In this document: positions 39,462-60,727 of the stretch, one piece after another | Layout of the letters: every line of letters starts with the position of its first letter | Numbering within the stretch: the first letter of the stretch is position 1 | NCBI RefSeq assembly: GCF_000243735.2 | Contig: NZ_AHMP02000003.1 | Location: 645,001 to 709,000, forward strand | Direction: 5' to 3' | DNA: 64,000 bases | Source: Leptospira kmetyi serovar Malaysia str. Bejo-Iso9 | Lineage (GTDB): Bacteria > Spirochaetota > Leptospiria > Leptospirales > Leptospiraceae | The notes under the pieces: generated by a model | What the model was told of the DNA's origin: nothing | Seen by the model: only the letters and a program-made list of their open reading frames with translations | The model's database searches: none | Position numbers and translations under genes: made by a program

Positions 39462-41999
39462 TCAGATCGCCACCTTTTTGTAGAAGATTCTTTTGGTGAT
39501 CTCGGCAACGGTCACATACAAAACGATGATTCCCACGAGCAGAGCCAAAAATTCCGGAGGAAGAGGAACCAATCCGAACAAACCTGCGATCGGCGTATAA
39601 GGAATCGTGATCGTAAGAAACACAACGGAGAGCGTCGTTAAGAACAAAGGAGTTCCCGGTCTGCTTGTAAAAAAAGCGTTTCTCGTTCGGATCACAAGAA
39701 CGATGAGCGAAGCCGATACGACGGATTCTATAAACCAACCCGTTCTAAACTGATCGTGATCTACGCGTAAGATCCACTGTAAAACTCCGAAGGTCAGATA
39801 ATCGAAGAAGGAACTTACCATTCCGAACACGACCATAAATTTTCGAATCGCTCCTATGTCCCAGCGTTTCGGGGTGGAAATCATTTCCGTATCGACCCGA
39901 TCGGTTGCGATCGTCATCTCGGGAAAGTCCGTCAAAAAATTAGTGAGTAGAATTTGTTTCGGCAACAAGGGTAAGAATGGAAGAAAGAGGGAAACTCCCG
40001 CCATGCTGAACATATTTCCGAAGTTGGCGCTCGTCGCCATAAATACGTATTTCAGCGTGTTTGCGAACGTGGTTCTACCTTCCTTCACTCCGTCGACTAA
40101 AACTTCCAAATCCTTTTCCAACAATACGAGATCGGCGGCGTTCTTCGCTACATCCACCGCTTTTTCCACGGAAATTCCGACGTCCGCGGAATGAAGAGCG
40201 GATACGTCGTTGATTCCGTCTCCGATATATCCGACCACGTTTCCCGCTTTCTTCAATGCGATGATGATTCTTTCTTTGCTGTTGGGTTCGACTTCCGCAA
40301 AAACGTCCACCTCTCCCACTTTTTGAATCAAGGCTTCGTTGCTCATCGTTTCCAGTTCGGGACCGCAAAGAGTATTCGAATTTTCTAATCCGATTCGGGA
40401 ACAAAGACTGCTCGCCACAAAACGATTGTCTCCCGTGATTACTTTCAGCGATACGCCTAAGTTTTTCAGATTGGATACTGTGAGTTCTACGTTCTTCTTC
40501 GGAGGATCGAAAAAGGAAAGAAGTCCTAGAAAAACCATATTCTCCTCTTCCGATTTTTCGATTTTGGAGTTCGTTCCGATTTCCTTGATCGCGATTCCTA
40601 AAATTCGATTTCCTTGTTTTCCCAAATCCTCATATTTGCGGAGAATCTGGTCCTTCACTTTTTCGATTTCTATTTGAGAACCGTCGGACGATCTTGCAAA
40701 ATTACAAATTTCTAATACGTTGACGAGGGCTCCTTTTGTGATCATTCTATGCCCGCCGGAATGGGCAACGAGGATGCTCAGTCTTTTTCGTAAGAAGTCG
40801 TACGGAATTTCGTCCTTTTTGACAAAGCCGGAGATGTCGAAGTTCAAATCGGTTCGAATCGATTGATCGATCGCGTTTACGAAACCGGTTTCAAAGGAAG
40901 CGTTTAAAAACGCGTTCAATGCGACATCCTCGTTCTCGTTTCCGTAAATATCGAGGGAGGATTGAATTTTTACGATTCCTTCCGTTAGTGTTCCGGTTTT
41001 ATCCGAACAGATGATGTTCATGTTTCCGAAATTTTCGATCGCGGCAAGTCGCTTAACAATTACCTTTTTCTCCGCCATTCTTTTGGCGCCGTGGGAAAGA
41101 TTGATGCTGATGATCGCAGGCAGAAGTTGCGGGGTTAGACCGACCGCCAAGGCCAAGGAGAAAAGAAAGGATTCCAACACGGGTTTATGAAGAAACACGT
41201 TCACGACAAAGATCGCGATGACCAAAAGAAGAGTAACGTGAAGCAGAAAGAATCCGAACTTACGAACTCCGGCCTCGAATTCGGTTTCCATCGGACGCAG
41301 TTTCAAACGTTCCGAAATTTTTCCGAACTCGGTTTCCTTTCCGGTTTTTACGACGAGTGCCTTTCCTTCTCCGCTGACTACGTGTGTTCCCATCCAAAGA
41401 GAATTGGTTCTTTTGGATAAGGGAGAATCTTCTTTGACGGTCTCGATGAATTTTTCTGCCGCGAAGGTTTCACCCGTGAGAGTCGCTTCGTTGACGAATA
41501 GATCTTTGGATTCGAGAAGAATACAATCCGCAGGAATGATATCGCCCGCGCTCAATCTCAAAACGTCGCCGGGTACGACTTCTTCCAAAGGAATTTCCTT
41601 TAGGGAAGAATCCCGAAACACGCCGACTCGGATTTGAACCATGGCTAAGAGTTTGCTTACGGCGTTCATCGCCCCTCTTTCCTGCCAAAAGCCGAGGATA
41701 CCGCTGACGAAAACGATTCCTAAGATGATGATCGCATCGGTTGAATCCCGAACGACGATGGAAAGTCCGGCCGCAAAAAACAAAAGAAGAATGATCGGGC
41801 TTTTAAACTGGGAAAAAAACAAACCGATCGAAGAGGATTGTTTTTTGGTGGAAAGTCGATTCTCCCCAAAACGGGAAAGACGATTCTTTGCCTCGACCTC
41901 CGATATTCCGTTCGGTTTTGAATCCAATCGGTCGAGGCATTCTTCCCGAGTCAGACTCCAAAAGTGTGCGGTTTCTTGACCATTCCTTTTTTCTTTCAT
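39462..41999 (-). CDS. mgtA: Magnesium-importing P-type ATPase (MgtA family, P3B)
   Basis: This 845-residue P-type ATPase has an N-terminal cytosolic region, TM pairs, an actuator domain (LSAGDIIPADCILLESKDLFVNEATLTGE), the phosphorylation motif SDKTGTLTEG, the nucleotide-binding domain (RLSILVAHSGGHRMITKGA) and the hinge YIGDGINDVSALHSADVGISV. The GDGINDV and SVEKAVDVAKNAADLVLLEKDL context is that of MgtA. The last third has six TM helices. It probably imports Mg2+ down its gradient at ATP cost. The channel-like gene follows 3 bases later and a DoxX-like gene precedes by 33. Confidence 0.92.
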   Translation of the reverse strand: MKEKRNGQETAHFWSLTREECLDRLDSKPNGISEVEAKNRLSRFGENRLSTKKQSSSIGLFFSQFKSPIILLLFFAAGLSIVVRDSTDAIIILGIVFVSGILGFWQERGAMNAVSKLLAMVQIRVGVFRDSSLKEIPLEEVVPGDVLRLSAGDIIPADCILLESKDLFVNEATLTGETFAAEKFIETVKEDSPLSKRTNSLWMGTHVVSGEGKALVVKTGKETEFGKISERLKLRPMETEFEAGVRKFGFFLLHVTLLLVIAIFVVNVFLHKPVLESFLFSLALAVGLTPQLLPAIISINLSHGAKRMAEKKVIVKRLAAIENFGNMNIICSDKTGTLTEGIVKIQSSLDIYGNENEDVALNAFLNASFETGFVNAIDQSIRTDLNFDISGFVKKDEIPYDFLRKRLSILVAHSGGHRMITKGALVNVLEICNFARSSDGSQIEIEKVKDQILRKYEDLGKQGNRILGIAIKEIGTNSKIEKSEEENMVFLGLLSFFDPPKKNVELTVSNLKNLGVSLKVITGDNRFVASSLCSRIGLENSNTLCGPELETMSNEALIQKVGEVDVFAEVEPNSKERIIIALKKAGNVVGYIGDGINDVSALHSADVGISVEKAVDVAKNAADLVLLEKDLEVLVDGVKEGRTTFANTLKYVFMATSANFGNMFSMAGVSLFLPFLPLLPKQILLTNFLTDFPEMTIATDRVDTEMISTPKRWDIGAIRKFMVVFGMVSSFFDYLTFGVLQWILRVDHDQFRTGWFIESVVSASLIVLVIRTRNAFFTSRPGTPLFLTTLSVVFLTITIPYTPIAGLFGLVPLPPEFLALLVGIIVLYVTVAEITKRIFYKKVAI

Positions 42000-42032
42000 T
42001 CTGGAGTCGAACCTCTTTGGTTTAAATTCGTT

Positions 42033-42437
42033 TTATTTTTTCCAGGGAACCAGCGCTCTTACTTCGAGGTTTCTCAGATACAAACCGCCCCATATAAAGA
42101 ATCCTAAATATACGGGAAATAGAATATGACTGAGCCAGGGATTTAAGATTCGAACGTGGGATGCGACCGCTCCGCCCAAGTATCCGGTCAATAAGATCGC
42201 GCCGAGAACGGAAGTTTTGGGAAACGCGTATAACAGAGTGCAGACGATGAGGGTGGTGCCGAGCCAAGGCATTACACTATTGGGATACGCGAGTTTGGCC
42301 GCGTCCTCCATGGCTTCTTTGGGCATATAATCGAGGAAGAATTTTCCGACTCCGTCCATGAGCAGGAATGCGATCGCGAGTCCGCTTAAAATTCTTCCGG
42401 TCCAGAGTTGACCTTTTGAAACGGTTTGTGATTCCAT
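42033..42437 (-). CDS. DoxX-like membrane protein
   Basis: The product has 134 residues from the ATG at 42437, with AAAGGAG 7 bases upstream; the reading to 42470 would add 11 residues. There are four hydrophobic segments: LWTGRILSGLAIAFLLMDGVGKF, PWLGTTLIVCTLLYAFP, LGAILLTGYLGGAVASHV and ILFPVYLGFFIWGGLYL. The layout and the GYLGGAVASH motif fit the DoxX family of small membrane proteins. It precedes mgtA by 33 bases and may share its transcript. No substrate is known. Confidence 0.8.
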   Translation of the reverse strand: MESQTVSKGQLWTGRILSGLAIAFLLMDGVGKFFLDYMPKEAMEDAAKLAYPNSVMPWLGTTLIVCTLLYAFPKTSVLGAILLTGYLGGAVASHVRILNPWLSHILFPVYLGFFIWGGLYLRNLEVRALVPWKK

Positions 42438-42545
42438 AAAAATCTCCTTTGCACGTTTTGTCGCGCTCAAAGGTTAAAAGAACTTAGATCCGATTCAACC
42501 ATTAAACTTACGGAAGAATCGGATTCAAACGGAGATCGAAAAAAA

Positions 42546-43196
42546 TTATTTTCTGCGGATCACTTCTTTTTTCAATTCTTCCTTAACCGCGTCTCGGGTG
42601 CTTCCGACCTTGTTTTTCAATTCCAAAGAATAATGGATTTGAAACTTGGTCACGACCGGTTTCTCCTCGGAATGTTCCATGGACCAACGGGTTACGTCGT
42701 TCTGAACGATTTTCGCGAGGTCGTTGATACGCGGAACCCTCGTGTTAAAACGAATCGTTTCGAACGCTCCCGTATTTCCGTTTAACACGACGATGATGAT
42801 TCCGTCGTCCACGAAATTGATCTTATTAAAACGAACCAATTCTTCACTGATGAGCGCGTCCCCGCCCTTATCCACTTTTCTTTTAATGTATTTGGATCCT
42901 CTCAGCTGACGCAACTGATAACCGTCGCTCGTGATATGAACGCGGAAATATTCCAACGGATCCTTGGAAGGTTTTAAAAAAGCCGCGGGATCGCCCGTGT
43001 TCAGAGAAACCTCTCTTCCTTCTTCGTCTAAAACGACCTCGTTGTCTCCCGCGGGATTGGGAACCGACTCGTATTTTACGCTTTCCCCTTCGACGGTTTT
43101 TGTGGTCGAGGAACAGGATAAAACGAATAAACTCAGACTCACCGCGATCCAAAGGACCGCGTTTTGAACGGTGGATTTTGATTTAAGGAACGACAT
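42546..43196 (-). CDS. Lipoprotein of unknown function
   Basis: The product has 216 residues. A lipoprotein signal peptide ends in LFVLSC (Cys28), which fits the spirochaetal lipobox. The mature part is rich in charged residues (PLEYFRVHITSDGYQLRQLRGSKY, IRFNTRVPRINDLAKIVQNDVTRWSMEH). GGAG lies 12 bases before the ATG. The protein is probably outer-membrane-anchored or periplasmic. It lies between the DoxX-like gene and mgtE, both on the same strand, but with gaps of about 85-110 bases. No family was recognised. Confidence 0.8.
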   Translation of the reverse strand: MSFLKSKSTVQNAVLWIAVSLSLFVLSCSSTTKTVEGESVKYESVPNPAGDNEVVLDEEGREVSLNTGDPAAFLKPSKDPLEYFRVHITSDGYQLRQLRGSKYIKRKVDKGGDALISEELVRFNKINFVDDGIIIVVLNGNTGAFETIRFNTRVPRINDLAKIVQNDVTRWSMEHSEEKPVVTKFQIHYSLELKNKVGSTRDAVKEELKKEVIRRK

Positions 43197-43281
43197 TGAT
43201 TCTTAATTCTCCGAAACTGATTTCTTGGTAAAAAATTCGATTGAAGCGGGAAAACTCGCGTATTATTTGTCTTTTAGCATA

Positions 43282-44673
<1,392 letters not shown>

Positions 44674-44820
44674 AAAAATTCTCCCCAAGAAACGGCTCCA
44701 GAGAACAGGATTGAAAACTTGACAGACCGATCAATGAATTTCCAGACGAGGCTTAAAAAAGGAGTTTTTCATTTGACCCGGTCGTACACTGCTCAATCGT
44801 AGAAAGAAGGTGCAACTAAG

Positions 44821-46808
<1,988 letters not shown>

Positions 46809-46902
46809 AAAACTTTTCGATCCGAGGTTTAGAATTTCCTCTTAAGAAATGAAAATACGCCCGCTGTTTGGCGACGCTCGAAAGAAATTCGCGTTCGAAA
46901 AC

Positions 46903-47951
46903 TCAGCGCAAAGATCGGATCTTTCTTAAAATATTTTTTTGATAAATCGGAGTTTTTCCGGGATGAATCGAATAAAACAAACCGATATCCGGAAATAGGT
47001 TCGTCAATTCCACCCCACTCACAAGATCCGTCAGCCAAGAATAGATCAAATCCAAAGCCGTTTCGTATCCGTACGGATGATTTTCGTCGATTCTAAAATC
47101 GGGATCAGTGTCCTTTCTGCGGGAAAGCTCCAGTATTTTAGAATATAATAATTGCTGAATGTCTAATATATTCCCCACGGTTTTCGAGTCCGCGGAATCC
47201 TTTTTTTCGCGCAAAAGGGTCCGAAGGATCAGTTCCACATAACCGCAAAAAAGCGCGGAAGCGGACAACATTTCGGAAAGATGGATTTCCGGCGCCCAAC
47301 CGTGGTAGTTCATAAAGATCAGATTCTTCAGCGGAAGGGAAACGGATTCGCCTTTCAATCTGCAATGAGTGGCTTCTTTCGCGTATTCAAGATCGAAAAT
47401 TTCTATTTCCAATCCGGGAGTTTCCCGATCCAAATAAATCACGTCGAAGGTTTCAAAAGAAGATTTTGCCACGACCAAAAAGCCGTTGCAATTCGCGCCG
47501 TTCGTCAAAAAGGATTTGGAAAGATCCAAAACGATTCGGTCGTTTTCAATTTTGTAACTCGTGCGGATATTGGAGATTCTTCCCTTCCAACCCGATTCGC
47601 TGACTCCCATCGAAATGATGTTTTTTCCGGATGCGACTTCCTTTAAAAGTTGGGAGCCGATTTCAACGGCTTCTTTTTTACTCGGAAGAGGATTGTTTTC
47701 TCTTTCGTTTACAAAACCTTCCGATACGAATTTCAAAATTCTACCGGCCACGTTGGTCTGAGCCATGATCGCGATTCCGAGTCCGATTCCCCTCGGATAA
47801 GAACCGAGCGCGTAGATTTTTTTGTGAAACTCTTCGAAGGAGCCGCCCGCGATCGCTTGAAAGTAACCCTCTTCCACTAAATACGGAAGCGCGTCTTTGA
47901 ATACGCTTCTAAATTCTTCCTTGGGAACGGAAGTTAGGAATTCCTTCAGAC

Positions 47952-47955
<4 letters not shown>
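46903..47955 (-). CDS. Acyl-CoA dehydrogenase-like flavoprotein, divergent
   Basis: The product has 350 residues. [56 protein letters not shown] matches the acyl-CoA dehydrogenase strand region where FAD and substrate bind (family pattern: AxTExxAGSD, then G.K.fiTNG). The N-terminal part and the C-terminal helices are divergent, and no clear catalytic base Glu was seen. The protein is about 30 residues shorter than typical. It overlaps the uvrA stop by 4 bases, an odd pairing for a DNA-repair gene. It may be an unusual acyl-CoA dehydrogenase or a non-catalytic paralogue. Confidence 0.75.
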
Positions 47956-50811
<2,856 letters not shown>

Positions 50812-50907
50812 GACTTTTTAGGATTTATGGCGTACTCAAATCTGAAAACTTTTTTCCTAAATGAAATTCTTCTTTTTCAGAAGGAATCCGGTCTTTAAAC
50901 TGGCGCA

Positions 50908-52662
<1,755 letters not shown>

Positions 52663-52669
52663 AGAATGT

Positions 52670-53630
52670 TTACTTAGAGGCGGCTTTTGAAATCCGATTG
52701 AGAAGCGCCTCTTTGCCGTTTTCGTCCTTGGGAGTTTGACACCAGGCTTCTTTGATTTTTCTACGATCGCATTCCACAAAAAACGAATAGATGGATTTCA
52801 TGTATTCCTCGTTATTCGAAACGACGACGGAATATTCGGAATCGGATTCGATTCGAAAACCGATCTGCGCGAATTCCTTTGGAATTCCGTTTAACGAATC
52901 CTTTAATACGACTGTGCACTGAGGAGCGTAGTGTCTGTATTTGAGCCCGGGGCTAATCGGGGCCAAATTCGTCGACGTCGATGCGGTCGCTTTTGATATT
53001 TCGCCGAATTCGCCAAAAGATTCCAGTCCTTTTAAATCGGGAAGAATTTCCAACAGCTGATTTCGATCCACAAAACCCGGACGAAGTAGCACCGGAACAT
53101 CGGAAGTAAAGTCGATCACAGTGGATTCGATTCCGATCTTGGGTTCCACACCCGTAAGAATACAATCCACTTTGCCGTTAAATTCCTCCAAAACATATTC
53201 CATTTTTGTTAAGGACGGTTTTCCGGAAAGATTGGCCGAAGGCGCGGCAACCGGAACACCGCAGGATTCCAAAAATTCTCTTGCGGTGGGATTGGATGGA
53301 ATTCGAACAGCGACCGTTTTCAAATCCGCCGTAAAAAGATCCCGGTTGCGTTTCGGAAAAATTCCGGTGATCGGTCCGGGCGAAAATTTTTGAAACACAA
53401 GTTCGCCCGGTTGGTTCACCTCGCCGCAAATTCTCAGGGACGAAAGATTTTCAACGTGAAGGATGAGAGGATTGTCGGACGGGCGATTCTTAACTTCGTA
53501 GATTCTTCTGCAGGCTTTGTGATCGAAAGCGGAGGCTCCGATTCCGTAGACCGTTTCGGTCGGAAAAACGACAAGCCCTCCTCGAAGCAGAATTTTCGCC
53601 GCTTCTTGAGGAGAGTCGGTGATGAGAGTA

Positions 53631-53650
<20 letters not shown>
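52670..53650 (-). CDS. Threonylcarbamoyl-AMP synthase (Sua5/YrdC family)
   Basis: The product has 326 residues from TTG 53650 (GGAG just upstream). The YrdC domain shows LVVFPTETVYGIGASAFDHKA, YEVKNRPSDNPLILHV, SGKPSLTKM preceded by PSANL, and GIESTVIDF. A C-terminal Sua5 domain (PGLKYRHYAP) follows. It makes threonylcarbamoyl-AMP for the t6A37 modification of tRNAs that read ANN codons. The start lies 20 bases inside the 3' end of the GH18-like gene, so translation is coupled to it. Confidence 0.93.
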
Positions 53651-55268
<1,618 letters not shown>

Positions 55269-55430
55269 CGGTGTTACTGTCTAATTATCGAATCGAAACC
55301 TAAGAAAATAAAGAAGTTTCCTAATTCGATGATTTTGGGACCCACTTCCAGAGATTTACAGGGTGAGAGACTGTCAAATGGTTCTTTTTACAAGTTGACG
55401 AATTCCATAGGTAAGCGAAAAAAACCGCTT

Positions 55431-56138
55431 ATGCCTCTTTCCAAATCTCTGAAATTATTTATCACCTTAAACGCATTCTTTCTTACTTTCTTGATTCTCG
55501 CCGAAGTGACAGGTTCAAAACTTTTTGTCTCTTTCGGTTTCACACTGACGATGGGAGTGATTCCGTTTCCGGTCACGTTTATCGTAACGGACTTGTTGAA
55601 CGAGTACTACGGAAGAAAGGGAGTTCGTTTTACGACTCTTGTGGGAATGGTCATGATCTTTGTAGCCTACTTTCTTTTGATGCTGGATATGTCCATTCCG
55701 GCGGCGAAGAATTCCCCCGTGGACGATCATTCTTTCAACGTGGTTTTCGGGAACTCGGGAAAGGTGATCGTGGGTTCGATCGTGGCGTATTTGATCGGAC
55801 AGTTGATCGATATCCAGATCTTTCACTTTTTAAGAGTCAAAACCAAGAACAAATACATCTGGCTTCGAGCGACCGGATCGACCATCGTTTCTCAGCTTGT
55901 GGATTCTTTCGTCGTGATTTATATCGCCCTCGGAGGCGGAAATCTAACCTGGCAGGAACTCAATCAGATTTCGACGAACAACTTTATCTACAAATGCGGG
56001 GTTGCGGTTGCGATTACTCCTCTGATCTACGGAGCACACAAAGCGATCGATTGGTATTTGGGCGAAGAAGCGGAAACCATGATCGAATCCGCGATGAAGG
56101 AAGGACGATCGGATACGGAACCGCTTTCTCCGGGTTGA
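55431..56138 (+). CDS. YhhQ/QPTR-type transporter (queuosine precursor uptake family)
   Basis: The product has 235 residues from ATG 55431; the reading upstream to 55242 would overlap the divergent gene and adds 63 residues of unrelated type. Multiple TM helices are seen (LFITLNAFFLTFLILAEVTGSKLFV, GVIPFPVTFIVTDLLNEYYGRKG, TLVGMVMIFVAYFLLML). The motif FPVTFIVTDLLNEYYG is typical of this VUT-1/YhhQ family, which imports queuine or preQ precursors. The gap upstream has an AAGCG/CGCTT hairpin just before the start, which may restrict initiation. Confidence 0.88.
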   Translation: MPLSKSLKLFITLNAFFLTFLILAEVTGSKLFVSFGFTLTMGVIPFPVTFIVTDLLNEYYGRKGVRFTTLVGMVMIFVAYFLLMLDMSIPAAKNSPVDDHSFNVVFGNSGKVIVGSIVAYLIGQLIDIQIFHFLRVKTKNKYIWLRATGSTIVSQLVDSFVVIYIALGGGNLTWQELNQISTNNFIYKCGVAVAITPLIYGAHKAIDWYLGEEAETMIESAMKEGRSDTEPLSPG

Positions 56139-56162
56139 AACGCGATCCATAGAGAGCGTTTC

Positions 56163-56201
56163 AGCCAAAAGGTGAAACCGTTGGCTCTGAACGAAGTTCA
56201 G
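56163..56201. other. Two tandem hairpins downstream of the YhhQ gene
   Basis: AGCCAA pairs with TTGGCT around an inner GGT/ACC stem (56163-56186). CTGAAC-GAA-GTTCAG (56187-56201) follows directly. They lie in the convergent gap between the transporter and VOC genes. No T-run follows, so they are probably transcript-end structures or a dispersed motif rather than a classic terminator. Confidence 0.5.
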
Positions 56202-56264
56202 AAATCAACGCAATCTATCGAGCGACCATAGAAGCAAGATACTGAGTTAAGAGAGCATTTCAAC

Positions 56265-56594
56265 TCACTCAAAGTAAAACCAAATCCGATTTTTCCAAGG
56301 ATCAAAAACGGAAACGTATTTTAAATCCTGGACCTCAAGCGCAAACCCACGAGAAAGCAAATCGGATTTTAACGATTCCCAGTCTCCCTTAGAAATTCGA
56401 AACGTAAGCGTTCCGGGACTGACCGGGCAATTTTTAGATTCTTTGCTGAAGATCAAAACTCCTCGATTTGTCTGAAAAAGTTCGGAATGGTTTTTGGAAC
56501 TGCTCCGAATTTCCAAACCGAAAAGTTCCCTGTATAAATTCGCCGAAACGGAACAATCCGTGGATTGAAAATTGGCCGCGTAAAATTGGATCAT
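56265..56594 (-). CDS. VOC-superfamily (glyoxalase-like) protein
   Basis: The product has 109 residues from the ATG at 56594; reading on to 56714 would start at a TTG inside leuA and is unlikely. One VOC module is seen: IQFYAANFQSTDCSVSANLYRELFGLEIRSSS, GVLIFSKESK, GTLTFRISKGDWESLKSDLLSRG and YVSVFDPWKNRIWFYFE. The metal-binding residues of glyoxalase cannot be assigned with confidence; the final Glu could be one. The role (small-molecule lyase, dioxygenase or resistance) is unknown. It lies divergent from leuA, 113 bases apart. Confidence 0.7.
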   Translation of the reverse strand: MIQFYAANFQSTDCSVSANLYRELFGLEIRSSSKNHSELFQTNRGVLIFSKESKNCPVSPGTLTFRISKGDWESLKSDLLSRGFALEVQDLKYVSVFDPWKNRIWFYFE

Positions 56595-56707
56595 GTTGGG
56601 ATAAAGGTCCGCTTCCTTTGGGAAGAATGCGGATTCTTCTTCGTTTAATTGGTTGTCTAAAGAGTAAAACCCAAAAAACTGGAAGAAGAATTTTTTGCGA
56701 GAATCAC

Positions 56708-58219
<1,512 letters not shown>

Positions 58220-58615
58220 AAGTTTAGAATATTCTAAATTTTGAATTCTTTTTGAAAACGAACGTTCCGAGGAAACGCGACCTGCTCGGAACCTTTGAAT
58301 CTCATACGCTCGGCATTTCGATAAGGTCCTCCAAAATCTCCGAAGTCTGTGACGCCGCACCCAACCCGCGAACTTCAAAAACTTCAAGAATTTTGTTTCC
58401 CAGAATTCTTTCTTTCCAGCGCCTTTAACCGAACAAGGTTCGGCAATTTGTTGGATATCAAATCAGAATTCGTCTCCAAAAAACCACACAAAGCCCACTC
58501 GGAAGATAAAAACGAATCGCCCATTGATTGTAACGATCCCTAAATAATTCTCTTGCCCGGATTCGGATCGATTTTCAAGGTAGAATGGAGAGATTCTCCA
58601 TATAAAAGGTTTGTT
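58220..58615. other. 396-bp intergenic region with several hairpins
   Basis: No supported gene was found. A short frame at 58349-58543 has no ribosome binding site or family look. Structures seen are TTTAGAAT/ATTCTAAA (58223-58238, just after the leuA stop), an 8-bp stem GTTCCGAG/CTCGGAAC with a 13-base loop (58264-58292), CCGAAC-AAG-GTTCGG (58429-58443), and TGGAGA-GAT-TCTCCA (58586-58600) 15 bases before the next start. A small RNA or structured leader is possible. Confidence 0.6.
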
Positions 58616-60631
<2,016 letters not shown>

Positions 60632-60636
60632 AAACT

Positions 60637-60668
60637 TCGAATTTTCGAAACGAGATTCGACTTTTTTT
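60637..60668 (+). terminator. Intrinsic terminator after the FadH-like gene
   Basis: The stem TCGAAT/ATTCGA with a 12-base loop is followed by CTTTTTTT. It starts 6 bases after the stop codon at 60631. Confidence 0.75.
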
Positions 60669-60727
60669 CAAACGAACCATTCTCCTCTGACGACACGAAG
60701 AACCGTACGCGTTAGGAGGAGAATGTA

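Noticed and set aside
42438..42470. Upstream start for the DoxX-like gene
   Set aside because: AAAGGAG lies just before the ATG at 42437, inside this extension.
46830..46902. Possible terminator between the CDF and acyl-CoA dehydrogenase genes
   Set aside because: Only a 4-bp GC stem could be drawn and no good T-run follows it.
56468..56707. Upstream extension of leuA
   Set aside because: It overlaps the VOC gene in antisense and has no family sequence; the conserved protein begins at ATG 56708.
58349..58543. 64-codon reading frame between leuA and the flavoenzyme
   Set aside because: No ribosome binding site, no recognisable sequence, and it spans a hairpin.
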